From positions 682,001 through 746,000 of the forward strand of contig NZ_CP149822.1 in assembly GCF_038396755.1 (NCBI RefSeq): DNA of 64,000 bases. Direction: 5' to 3'. Positions 35,979 to 47,184 of the stretch are shown in pieces. The notes under the pieces are model-generated. The model made no database searches and had not been told where the DNA came from. It saw only the letters and a program-made list of their open reading frames with translations. How positions within the stretch are numbered: the first letter of the stretch is position 1; each line of letters opens with the position of its first letter. The DNA comes from Chitinophaga pollutisoli. GTDB lineage: Bacteria; Bacteroidota; Bacteroidia; Chitinophagales; Chitinophagaceae. The position numbers were made by a program, and so were the translations under genes.

Positions 35979-38467
35979 CTATTCGCCCGGTTCCTGCTTT
36001 GAGGAAGTAAGCCCTATCCAGAACTCCAGGTAACCATATGCCTGAAGGTAGTCCGGAAGTTCGCTTGAGGGCCGTGTAACGGGGTTCTTTCTCACACCCC
36101 AGAAGTGATCTGGCGAATCTTTGAGCATCTGTAAAGAACGCTCGAACACGTTCGATGATCTGACTTCTATATGAGATTCGGTATTGTGACTTGCCCTCCA
36201 CGCGACTGCATGCGATTCCTTCCAGGCTGCTCCGCTACCACCAACCACAATAATGCGCAATCTTGTAACTGCTCCGAATAACTTCTTCCTAAGTTCCGAA
36301 TTGTTGGTAATCTCCGTTCGCCAGCTTTGTACTATATCAATCGATCGCGACAATGATTGCGACGGGTATTTCCCTTCCATTACCGCCATAGAAGGTTCAG
36401 TGATTTTTACAAGTACCCACTCAGGCCCATCCGAATTATCGTTAAGCCATACAAAGTCAATTGTCTCGTCTGGAGATATTCTAACATCTCTGAAAACCGG
36501 CTGCTGAAAATCCTTTCTAGACGCCAGTTCTATAAAAAGAAATGGATTATCCTTTAAAACTGCTTTCAACTCCACTGTGTCATTGGAGACAATTGCATGT
36601 CTGAGCGCTTTTTCGACACTTTCGCTGTCCCATGGAACCAAATCTTTATCCTGCTGTAATGCTGCGCCGGTCATGGAACCATCGGATAAAAATGGTTTAA
36701 TTTGTTTAGGTTCGAGCTTCTTTTTTACAGAAACCACTTCGCGAAACTGATAGTCTGGAACATCATCAAGCTTTCGCTGTAATTGATCCATCCCCCTTCC
36801 CTTGAAAGATCTATGATCTCGCGGTCCTGCAGTGCATTAGGTATGATAATATCACTATATCCTTCCAAAGCAACCAGAATATATTTTTTAGGGTATTTAG
36901 GCAAATCAGAGATGATATATCGAAACTCTGTCCCAACACCGCCCTCGAAATTGTCAGCACGGGTTTTGTATTTTTTGCTTAATACGATAATTACCTTATC
37001 GGCCCGAGTAAGTGTCCGGTACATCATCTCTTTGAAATGTGTCGCAGATTCTTGCTGGCTTAGCAGACGGTCGACTACTGCATTATAGCCAAGGCCACGC
37101 AGATGGTTGGTGAAAGATATTACACGTTCGTTGTGCTCATCATCTTCCCATGCATAGGTAACAAATACCAGTAACGGACTATCCTCCTTTACCGATAAAA
37201 CAGGTTCATTTTGATCCTCCATATCTGTTGGAGCTTGAATTATTGAATGAGATGCGACGTTTCCTTTCGTAGCATTTATAAACTCGCGAAAATATTCGAT
37301 TGTCAAGAACTCGCCATATCCCTCACGGTCGGCGGGATGCCACTGGTAAGTCACCTCAAGCCAACTATTAAATTCATTGTTGGTTTTTACCATTTGTACT
37401 GCCAGAGATTGATGGTCCTTTGACTTTGAAACAATATCTTGTTCGACGGCTGCTAAATAGAGATCATTAAATTCACTGAATCGTTTAAATGGTTCCTCTG
37501 ACTGAAATTCAGTTTGCTTTGCTAGTACATCGACTGGAATACCGGTCCTGAAAGAGGTATTGAAAAGCGACTCCAAATATCGAAAGCGCTTATGTGTTTC
37601 GGCGTTTGTCTTACAGAACTCCTTTTCCGGTGTTGCTTCAGGATAGGCCAAGAATTCTTTACAAATGGCCTTTAATGTCCTGTCAGCGTCAGGATCAAGA
37701 TTATCGACCGGGTAGCCTCCGTTCCACTTTAAAATGAATCCTAACAAAACATGCTTTTGGAGATCACTAAAACGCAGCGCACCAAGGTGATCAAGGACTA
37801 GCTGAGTATTGATGCGGTTACTGGCAACGAATTCACGCTGCGCTTTCAGCAGGTTCATAAATGGCAATAGCTCGAATGCCCTTGTACCTGGACCGTCGGT
37901 AAAGTACTCAATTGTCTCTTTCACTAGCCTCTGATTACGAATATTATTTGGGTTGGTGAAGAATGTCAGGTCGTGATTGGTTGAATGTATTGTGTCTGAT
38001 GACATGTGATTTTGTGTTTGGTTTTGGTGGCGCTCAACTTGCAAACTACTTTTGAGTTTATCGAGCATCGCTTTGTACTCGGGTGTATATTCAGACCGGC
38101 ACAAATGGTCAGTTTCAAAGCTTTCCATTCCCTTTAAAAACACCTGAACATCCCCATTTTCAAGCAGCTTAGTTACAATATTGGTATGCAACCACACTTG
38201 AATATTGTGAAGTCGGGTTTGATACCCTGTCAATTTGAGATCATTGCGGTCGATAACCCAATCTCCGTCTTCGATTACCAGGTCGTTATCGCCTGGTTGA
38301 CCAAATCCGTCAAGCAAATAGGTTATATCTTTATATAAGATTTCATCAAAATACTTATTTTCAGCACGAAGCGGCTCCAAAACTTTCTCAATGAATTCGT
38401 CAAGTGCCAGCAGTTCAGTGTTTCGAATTTCCTCGATAATATCTATATATTCTCTACGTTTAAGCAT
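35979..38467 (-). CDS. SEFIR/TIR-domain protein with DUF4263-like end (frameshifted)
   Basis: Two frames join into about 830 residues if one base is added to the C5 run at 36792-36796 (through LSREGGMDQLQRK). Residues 1-420 are helical and unassigned. A SEFIR domain follows (LLVFVTYAWEDDEHNERV near 430, then RADKVIIVLSKKYKTRAD and GVGTEFRYIISDLPK). The last 270 residues resemble the Shedu/DUF4263 module (ETIDFVWLNDNSDGPEWVLV, then SLSRSIDIVQSWRTEI). The usual E-x-K pair reads VKI-T, so nuclease activity is doubtful. The start at 38467 (MLKRREYIDII) is chosen over 38569. A defence role is inferred. Confidence 0.65.
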
Positions 38468-38806
38468 AAACCGTTGACTTGCTACGAATATAACAATTAT
38501 TCCGAAGAGGGCATTTCCCGAAGAACTAAACCCTTTTAATAGGCATTGTCGGAAAAAGGTAAGAAACAACTTGGGGCAGATTCCCGCTGATTAGAAATGG
38601 GAACCCTGAACTGCTTGGGAGTGTATTTTCTGAATACACCTCTGCAATTGACTTATTCTGCTTTTGTTTTTGAAATCGATTATTTCCGCCTCATGGTGAA
38701 AAGTGGCAACTCCCGCCTGTAGCCGACAGCATCTTTGTTCTGTCCTTTATCGGCAATACTACTAAATCAAAGTAACTGCCACTATTTATTCACCAACGCC
38801 AGAAAT
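38468..38806. other. Divergent intergenic region
   Basis: About 340 bp between the SEFIR gene and the lipoprotein gene, which diverge here, so both promoters should lie in it. I could not identify a pair of consensus elements with correct spacing. No gene or obvious repeat is seen. Confidence 0.4.
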
Positions 38807-40165
38807 ATGAAATATACATCCATTGTGATGCAGCTACTACTTGCTGCTACGCTACTCATGTTCTCCTGTAAAAAAACACCAACACTTTCCAAGCCCTACA
38901 CAAGTTATCAAGCTCCGTTCCCTGAGCCCTACATGAAAGAAGAGCTTGATCATCGCCTCCAAACCGTAATCGGCGCCCTGAAAGCAAATCCCAGATCTGC
39001 CAGAATATTTGCTGAAATGAGCCATCGTATTGGTAAACCCTATTGGTCCAAAACGTTGATAAGTGAGCAGGGGAATAGAATTCTATGTTTAGTCCCACTA
39101 AAAAAATCAGGAGACAGCATGTTCAAGGCCTTTTCTGCTCTTCAGTTGGACACAGGAATCCATATTTCACTATTTCGCAAGGATCTATTTAATCGTTATC
39201 GTGCAGCTAAAGAGGGCCCAGGCGTCGTTAAGATAAATCACGCGCTCAATGCCCTTAATAATTATGGGTTCTCATCATCGGTTTACGACCAGAAGAGCTT
39301 AACGCTATCTGAACTGCGGCTGATGAGCACACTTGCCTCCACATCACCAGCATCAATTGCAACAAATGGCTTAGTGACAATGGCAACCTGCTACACCTGG
39401 TCAACTTGCATTGGAGATGGATTTGGAAATTGCGAAGGCCCTCGCACCTACTTCCGGCAATGCGTGAGTGATTTTGTGTGGTTTGCTGATTACCCCTATT
39501 ATTCAGCTTCAGGAGACTTTAATGGCGATGGAGGATACGGCATAGATCAACCAGACCCTGCTGGTGGATCTAATTCGTCCGGCAATAGCAACGCCAATAT
39601 GCCCCCTCCAAAAGAAACTGTCCCCGATATTCAAAAGTACCTGTCTTGCTTCAACGGTAACCAATCCGGAACGGTTACTTTCTACGCGGACCAACCAACA
39701 GCAGGTACAAACGAACCGGTCTCTATTCTTGGAGGCATTGGCCATGCGTGGATTATGATAGAACAACAGCTTCCTGGTGGCGCGATAGTTCGCCGATCCT
39801 TTGGCTTTTACCCCCAGAAGAAAGTCAATCCTTTTGGCAATAAATCTTCTGCAGCAGCCATTGGCAATGATGCCGGCCATGCCTTCAACGTCAGCTGGTC
39901 AGCTACCCTACCTGCGACACAATTCAACGCTCTACTGCAGTCCGCCCAAAGCTATATCCACACCTACCATCTTGCCAATTACAATTGCGTCAACTATATA
40001 ATTGATGTAGCCGCCGGCGGAGGAATTTCTTTGCCTCGGAACAAAACCAATTGGATTGTGGGATCTGGACTGAATCCGGGCAGCTTTGGAGAAGATCTCC
40101 GTCAGCTACCTGGTTCCAGGACCCAAAAAGGCAATACGCCTGCCAATGCCGGCTTCTGTCAGTAA
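38807..40165 (+). CDS. Lipoprotein with NlpC/LRAT-like cysteine-peptidase fold
   Basis: A 452-residue protein with an SPII signal (MKYTSIVMQLLLAATLLMFSC). The first 170 residues are unassigned. A cysteine-rich segment at about 195-230 contains TCYTWSTCIGDGFGNCEGP, which suggests disulfides, and a Gly/Asn/Pro-rich linker follows. The last 150 residues carry GGIGHAWIMIEQ and, 90 residues later, LANYNCVNYIIDVAAGG. The His-then-Cys order resembles permuted NlpC/P60 or LRAT-like peptidases. It could be a surface-exposed enzyme. The start at 38807 matches the signal peptide; 24 further codons are open upstream. Confidence 0.72.
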   Translation: MKYTSIVMQLLLAATLLMFSCKKTPTLSKPYTSYQAPFPEPYMKEELDHRLQTVIGALKANPRSARIFAEMSHRIGKPYWSKTLISEQGNRILCLVPLKKSGDSMFKAFSALQLDTGIHISLFRKDLFNRYRAAKEGPGVVKINHALNALNNYGFSSSVYDQKSLTLSELRLMSTLASTSPASIATNGLVTMATCYTWSTCIGDGFGNCEGPRTYFRQCVSDFVWFADYPYYSASGDFNGDGGYGIDQPDPAGGSNSSGNSNANMPPPKETVPDIQKYLSCFNGNQSGTVTFYADQPTAGTNEPVSILGGIGHAWIMIEQQLPGGAIVRRSFGFYPQKKVNPFGNKSSAAAIGNDAGHAFNVSWSATLPATQFNALLQSAQSYIHTYHLANYNCVNYIIDVAAGGGISLPRNKTNWIVGSGLNPGSFGEDLRQLPGSRTQKGNTPANAGFCQ

Positions 40166-40202
40166 ATCCCAGCCCCCCTTTTTACCCCTCCTTTGCCGCG
40201 TG

Positions 40203-40225
40203 AAGGCCGCAATACATGCGGCCTT
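40203..40225 (+). terminator. Terminator of the cysteine-peptidase-like gene
   Basis: AAGGCCGCA (40203-40211) pairs perfectly with TGCGGCCTT (40217-40225) around ATACA, followed by TCTTTTCG. It lies 38 bp after the stop of the plus-strand lipoprotein gene. Confidence 0.85.
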
Positions 40226-40288
40226 TCTTTTCGTTATACCATTTGAGGAACTGATATCACATGCCTACTATCAATCACACCAAAACAA

Positions 40289-40312
40289 GGAAGGCCCCAA
40301 AAAGGGCCTTCC
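40289..40312 (-). terminator. Terminator of the minus-strand RHS/lipoprotein operon
   Basis: GGAAGGCCC (40289-40297) pairs perfectly with GGGCCTTCC (40304-40312) around a 6-nt loop. Read on the minus strand it is followed by TTGTTTTGG and lies 80 bp after the lipoprotein stop. Confidence 0.7.
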
Positions 40313-40391
40313 GATAGATTGAGTACCGTTCTTTTAAAGTCCAGGTACATCTGATCTATGGACATCGATTATTCCAAATAGTAAAATATTT

Positions 40392-40874
40392 TCAAAACTC
40401 AGTAAAGTGTAGACAGCTCAGCTGCCATTTTCCCTCATTGACAATAACGCGAACCGCTTGCACTGTCAATTCGTGAAAAGTCCTTGGCCTGTTTGCTTCT
40501 TCTTTTCTTAAGGTGAGGGTATCCCAGTTCGCAATCAACTCAGTAACCCTGGGACTGAATTGAATACTTTCGTCAGTTTGTAAATTTGGGTGTGTATAGC
40601 TATAGTTACTCTCTCCTCTCTCATTCCAGATACGGTATACTCGCTGGCCAGTCTGATTTCGTGTCTTGGCCATGACAAAGAATGTATCACTTTGAAGATT
40701 GAGAAAACTGAGCTTTCCATCATGAAAAAGCTTCATTCTGTTGTGATGATCCAGATTTTTCACAGCCGCTTTGTTGTCAAAACAATCTTTCTTTATTCCG
40801 CGCGACAGACCTTTAAACCCGGATGGGTTACAGGAGGCAATTGCTATCAAAAAAAGGAAATAAAATGTTTTCAT
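40392..40874 (-). CDS. Small lipoprotein, candidate immunity protein
   Basis: A 160-residue lipoprotein with signal MKTFYFLFLIAIASCNPSG. The mature part is basic and beta-rich (LFHDGKLSFLNLQSDTFFVM, then VRVIVNEGKWQLSCLHF). It starts 10 bp after the RHS toxin gene, where immunity genes usually lie. The toxin domain is a metallopeptidase that may act outside the cytoplasm, so an envelope-anchored inhibitor is plausible. I recognise no known family. Confidence 0.6.
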   Translation of the reverse strand: MKTFYFLFLIAIASCNPSGFKGLSRGIKKDCFDNKAAVKNLDHHNRMKLFHDGKLSFLNLQSDTFFVMAKTRNQTGQRVYRIWNERGESNYSYTHPNLQTDESIQFSPRVTELIANWDTLTLRKEEANRPRTFHELTVQAVRVIVNEGKWQLSCLHFTEF

Positions 40875-40883
40875 GATATACGT

Positions 40884-43800
40884 TTAATACTTGTAAGCTA
40901 TTTTTGGCTTCACCCATTTATAATCCGTCATATCACCAATCATATAATACAAACTGGTTCTGGTGCCCGCCCTAATCAATCTGGTACTTTCGATCCCTCT
41001 ATCAAACTCGTCTTTGGCATAGTGGGTTCGTAAAGGTAGTCCATGCTCTGCGCGAATCTGATTTTCAACATGGGAAGCGGATAGTTCCACATTCCTAATT
41101 GCCGGCTCAGCTCCCAGTGCTGGAATCCATATACCAAAATCTGCTGTGAACTCCCACAAATCCCGAATATGCGCCAGTTCATGCGCCAGGGAAATAAACG
41201 TTGGTGTAATTGCATTACCATCCGAATTCGGCACACCCGGACCCTTTTCGGGATTCCACAGAACATATAATCCAACAGAGGCCTCCGCAGCATTCTCAGG
41301 GCCCTGACATAGCTCTACTGAGCGTTGATTATTGGCCACATCCTCTACCAGCTTTTTGCCAACAGGCCCTCCGGTTCGTATACATTCCAAAGCTAGGGTT
41401 GCCTGCTGGATCATTACATTATCACCTTCATATCTATTACCTTGTGCGTCAACGAAACCATAATTGCCATTCTCATCCGCCTGGTAGGTATACCGCGAAT
41501 CCACCATGACGTCATTACCGTTTTCGTCTTTTACAACCGTCGTTACGACGATGATGATGCTGTCGCCATTGACATCGACCATATTAATTGGATTGTTGGC
41601 CGCATACTGGTAAGGTGACAATGCTTCGTATTTGTCCGCAAAACGGTCTTGGGTAAAGAATCTGCCTATTTGATTATCATACATCCGGGCACCGAAGTCC
41701 AGCCACTCCAAACCCGCACCATCTGAAAACTCCCTGCGCTGTTCTTCTTTACCGCTGAATTTGACTTTGTTCTCCAACGCGGCTGCAGCCATGGTACTAA
41801 TACCTGCCATCGGCAACCCATATGGATAATAATGAGCCTCCTGCAAAAGCGGACCGCGGGTATGGGTAACTTGCAGATTGTCAAAATAGACATCTACATT
41901 AGGCGTTTCATTAGACACCCAAATATACAGATAACCACTTTTAGTAATCTCTCGTCCAGTAAAGAGATGGAGTTTCAGTTCCAAATCATCGCCGACGGCT
42001 TCAAATCCGGAGTTCTTGCCATTGTTTGTAATCACCGGTTTAAACTGCTCATCCAAAAGCAAATAATTTACATATGCTTTCGGTTTTGTCGGTGCATATC
42101 CACCATCACGATTTCCAAGGAAGGAAAGCATGCCTGGATCAAACGTGCCGTTGATTAACTGACCTCCTACAATTTTGCCAGCAGAAACACCTGGCACACC
42201 GGCAGCAAGTGCAGCCACAAGCGATGGTAGCGGACTAATTGGAGCAGAAGGTGTAGTGCCATTGAGCTTATAATAGCTATTGCAGCGGAGGTTGAATTTA
42301 TCACCGGCCATCACCTTTAAGAGGATGGAAGGGCCAATCTTTTGGCCATCGCCTCTGAGCTTTGCTACCTTATCATTGGGTGTCGTATAGTTATCGGCGG
42401 GATACCCCGCAGGCTTTGTCGATCTGGTTGCCGGCAAATTATTGTAATACATCTCCTCGATATCATCCTGAGCATCTTCCATACTGGCGTTTACATAAGC
42501 ATCCGTTTGCTGCTGATCCGTTAATATCAATCGGACATTACCGAGGTGGTCCTTTAAGAAATAATCCCATATAAGGGTCGCGCCTTTGTATCGGGCGCGA
42601 CCTTCCTCATGAACAAATGAATAGAGCGAATCCGCGTAATCATCCGGAAGCGGTGAAGCGTGCGCACTTGAAACATATGTACAACCATCAAGATAAGTCT
42701 CCGTGATCGTTTTAACAGGAGTCACTGTACTATCGACAATAATTTTTCTCAGTTTGTTTCCAGCAGCATCATATACAAATGTCACGGTCCCTTTTCCAGG
42801 AACTTTTATGACCGATGGCAAATTGAGGTGATTGTAACTGATAAGACCCAGATCCTTATTCTTGTCTGTAGTCATATTGCCATTCACATCATAACTATAA
42901 TCTGTTGCCGCCCCTGTTTTACCTCCTCCAAGCGAAGCCATATAAAGGTTTGAGCTGCGGAAGTCACCGAGGCGGGTATCAATATCATTTTCTTGATCCA
43001 ACACACTTTTCAAACGGTTTGAGCTATCAAAATAAGTATAAGAAAGTGAGTCAATAACTCGGCTGCCGCCAGGCTTCCATCCAGACTGAAGCATAGCCGT
43101 TATATTGCCATTCACATCAAAAGATGCGGCACGCATAGAAAAATCCAAACCTGCCGATGTATTATAAGCGGTGCCATTCAACTGCGTGAAACTTGCACTG
43201 ATTAATCGATTTGCCCGGTCGTATCGATAATCGAACTTTCGTGTCTGATCGTCGCCACTACTCTTCCAGGTAATTCCAGCCACGTTTCCATTGAACTGCT
43301 TCACACCGAAAACATTCGTATTTCCATTAATTTGTAAATTATCTTTATCATAACCGATCTCGTATCCAAACCAATTTGTCGTACTGGCCGTATCTTGCAG
43401 ATATGCTTTATTGGCACCGGTGAGCCAACCACGAATATTGTATCCATATTGCATCACTTCCATTGGACCACTACCCGCACTATTTGTTCCAATTTTACGC
43501 TGAGCTACTTCACCAAGAGCATTGTAGGAAATTTCAGATATGGTTTTCATCCCTGTAAAACTTAATCCCTTTTCCACCTTTACTATTCGATTTAGATCAT
43601 CATAGGTGAACTTCGTACATACCGGCAGATTCTTCGGGTTCGGTGCAGCCTTGACTGAACGCTCAACCTTTCTCAGCACATCGCCAGAAAAGTTGTATTG
43701 AATCGATGAGATACTTACAGCTCCTGAAATGTTCTTTGTTTGTGTTTGAATCAATCGTGAAAGATCATCATAATAATTCACCGTGACCAAATAGTCAGAA

Positions 43801-46800
43801 ACCGACCCTAAAACTTTCGTCTTCACATATGTTATTAAGTCTGTGGTCTGCTTGCTCTGCGTCCAGGCAGTGGCAAACTCCGGACTGGTATTGAGTGAAC
43901 CGGTAAAGAATGACGTGGGATCGGAGGTATTAGCAGTCGAACTGAGCCCTGCTGGTAATCCGGCATAGTCATCATAGTGGTATTGCACGAGTTCTTCGAC
44001 ACCACTTAAATTGGGATATGCGGTACTGGTAGCTGCCTGTGTCGCATGATACTCCCGTGTCTGGTTATTGGTAAACAAGCCGGAGGAAATCGCTCTATTA
44101 TGATTATCATAACTTACATACGCCCATTTCACAGGAGTTTCTGAGCGCTGCATGGCGTCCTGGCTTAGCACCATTCTGTTACGCGCATCATATACAAAAA
44201 GTATTTCACCTGCTCCGGGACTTTTTCTTCGAATCACCCGGCTCCTGCCATCATATTCATACCGGAAACACTGTTCATTAAGTACAGTTGACTTGTTCAG
44301 CAGCCAATTACTACGAATTAAATCCACACCTTTAGGTTGCAAAATACACCGCAGGTTTTCCATGACGTCGTATATAAAATATGTACAAATCCAACCGTCA
44401 TATCCTTTTCCAGCTCCGCTATCGGGATCTGCTGTAAGTTGCACTTTCTTTAGAATAACTTTGTTTGATTTATTCTTAAACTCAATAACCTGGGCGCCAT
44501 TCTCATCGATTGTAATAGTCTTATAAAGGGTCCCTTTGGCGTAAGTGCCAGAAACGCTGTATGTTCCAAAACTATTGGTAACATTAGTTACTGTCCAACG
44601 TTTGACATCATCTATTGCTGTATTGGTAAGAGAGCGAAATACAACTGCCCGGTCACTTCCCACCCAATTCGTACCTGCGGAGGCAATCTTTTCCAATTTT
44701 TCAGTTGGAGATGCCTCATATCCACTCATACCATAGAAATGGGTTTCACCCGGGTATTGGGCTGAGTTAAAAACAACCTGTTGCGCTATGGCGTTTCTTT
44801 TCAGCAAACCATCAGAAATATGTGTGTTTCCACCCGTATTATTGGCAGCAAAAGGCAAATGCTTATAAGTTTCACGCCCCATCCCATCATAGTAATTGAC
44901 GGTTACCATATCAACCGCCGAGCCGCCGGTAGTTAATGATCCCTGACGCATGACCTTTTGCATCTGTCTCCCCAGGGCATCGACGTAGGTGGTTGTCATT
45001 TTAGCTTCCCGAAGAGGCTTGGCATTAATATTCCCGGAATTCTGTTCAGGAGCGCTCATCTCCCACGTCCGCGCATAGTTTACCTTATAGGATCCTGCCA
45101 CGGCTGAAGGTGCTGCCACTATTGGCTGCTGAATGGATATACGGATCGGCGCGCTTGCAGCTATCTCTAAATCTGAGGTTACGGACCTTTTGTACCATGT
45201 GGGAGAAGTGAGCGCCGGAGGCGTAAAATCGCGAGAAGTGGCGCCGCTTATAGTAAACCAATCTGAACCGTCCAATGAATACAACCACTGGTATTGATAA
45301 GAGCCACTCCCCCTTCGGCGGGATTTATTCCGATTACCCCGGGTGAAGTGCCAGTAGCAATGACTTTGTTGCCAGGAATAATAGTTCCCGCAACCAGTTG
45401 GTTCAATACTGAAATTTTCCAAACATTTGAAAAAGCGACAGAAACGGCAGTTACTTTCCTTCTGAAGAAAGTAGTTACAGTAAGACCAGGAGCATGATAA
45501 TCCTGATTTGTTGCCGCGACAATATTGGTCCAATTTAAGCTATCAGATGATCGTTGCCACTGATAGGATATCGGGCCACTTCCTCCAGAAGCAACAGTTC
45601 CGCTCAAATAAGACGCATCATTATAATTTTCAGGGAACGTGGCTCCGGAGATAGTGCCTGCATGCAATTGTGGGATTACTGTCACCACGCTGGCATTGCT
45701 AAATACTGCGGTTGAACCATTGCTGGAAACCGATCTGCGAAAATGTGTGGTTGCAGACAAGGCGCCAGGTGTATAATTATTACCCGTGGCTCCGGACACA
45801 GCGCTCCATGAAGAGCCATTAGGTGATTGCTGCCATTGATAGTCAAAGGATCCATTTCCTCCTGTTGGCTGAGTACCGGTGAGTTGGCCAGGGGACATAT
45901 TGTAACTCACAGATATTGTGGAAGGTGAAATAGTGCCTGGCTGAACCTGCGGCAAAACTGTAACTGTACAGGTGTTTGTCTCAATTGCCGTGGCTCCATT
46001 ACTGGTTACGCTTCTTTTATAGTAAGTCGAGGCCGTCAGATTTCCAGGCGTATAATTGATAGCTGTTGCCCCTGAGATCAGCGTCCAGTTTGTGCCATTG
46101 GCAGATTGATGCCATTGATAGCTGAAAGTGCCGTTGCCGCCGGAGGGTATTGTACCGGTGATCTGACCTGGCGAAGTCCCGTAGTTAATCGTTACGGTAG
46201 CTGGGGATATCGATCCGGGCTGTATCTGTGGCAGTACAGTTACTGTACTCACGTTGCTCTCCACGGCGGTGGATCCGTTGCTGGTGACTGCCCGCTTGTA
46301 ATAGGTGGTAGCTGTCAGATTCCCCGGAGTATAATGAATCGCGGTCGCCCCTGAAATCGGTGACCAACTTGTGCCATTGGCCGATTGATGCCATTGATAG
46401 CTGAAAGTGCCGTTGCCGCCACTAGGCGACGTGCCTGTGATTTGACCCGGCGAAGTACCGTAGTTGATAGTAACGGCAGTTGGGGATACCGATCCGGGCT
46501 GCACCTGCGGCAGCACTGTGATATACGCTGAGTTGCTGAATTCAGTAGCAGATCCACTGACCGCTGCACGCCGGAAATAAGTAGACTGTGTAAGTAATCC
46601 AGGCGTATAATGTTGATTGGTAGCACCACTGATGCCAGTCCATGTACTGTTATCTGAAGACTTCTGCCAATAATACGTGTATCCTCCAACACCACCGCTG
46701 GGTAAGGTGCCTGTTAACTGCCCTTGGCTCGTATTGTAATTAATGGTCGCCGAGGTTGGAGAAATCGAGCCGGCTACAAGGGGCGAAGCAATAGTTACTA

Positions 46801-47152
46801 CCACAACATTTGACCAATCGGCAAACTGCGTTGCGGTCTGCTCGACGTAAAGCCGAAACCACGTGGTGACCGTCAGCGCCCCCGAAGTATAACCCGATCC
46901 GCTTGTAGCTCCTGAAACAGGCGACCATGTAGAGCCATTGTTTGTAGACTTTTCCCATTGAAAGCTATAACTGTAGGGTGGCGGACCAAAGCCGCCAATG
47001 GGCGCTGTTGCCGTAAAGGCTGTGGGGGTAGCGCCGCTGGCGATAGTTTGTGTCGCGGGACTAACGGTACCGGAATAGACCTGCCCCACCACTATGGTAG
47101 AACAAAACAAGGATATGATAAAACTAAAGATGACTTTTATGTTGGTGTTCAT
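40884..47152 (-). CDS. RHS polymorphic toxin with HExxH metallopeptidase (frameshifted)
   Basis: Two frames join into one protein of about 2090 residues when one base is added to the C5 run at 45309-45313 (through [14 protein letters not shown]). After a signal peptide, seven Ig-like repeats cover about residues 25-676. DUF6443 follows ([18 protein letters not shown], then [16 protein letters not shown]), then YD/RHS repeats and the RHS core ([20 protein letters not shown], ending [20 protein letters not shown]). The last 220 residues are a toxin-like domain with [15 protein letters not shown] (HExxH) and [20 protein letters not shown], as in M91/NleD-like peptidases. It is secreted, and the target is unknown. 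Confidence 0.85.
45124..47080 (-). repeat. Seven tandem Ig-like repeats within the RHS gene
   Basis: The encoded units are about 90-100 residues. They share the skeleton [20 protein letters not shown], then SYQW.QS.NGT.W, SGAT...YTPG.L and TVLPQ. Units 3 and 4 (about 46505-45950) are nearly identical at the protein level and very similar as DNA (for example GCCATTGATAGCTGAAAGTG appears in both). This suggests recent duplication or gene conversion. One outer unit contains the homopolymer break. Confidence 0.8.
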
Positions 47153-47184
47153 TTTATACCATTTTCGATAAAAATTGCACTTTC

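Noticed and set aside
40590..41033. 147-codon plus-strand frame opposite the immunity candidate and toxin end
   Set aside because: It is a shadow of the two minus-strand genes, whose families or signal peptides are clear.
44152..44526. 124-codon plus-strand frame inside the RHS gene
   Set aside because: It is a shadow of YD-repeat coding sequence on the minus strand.
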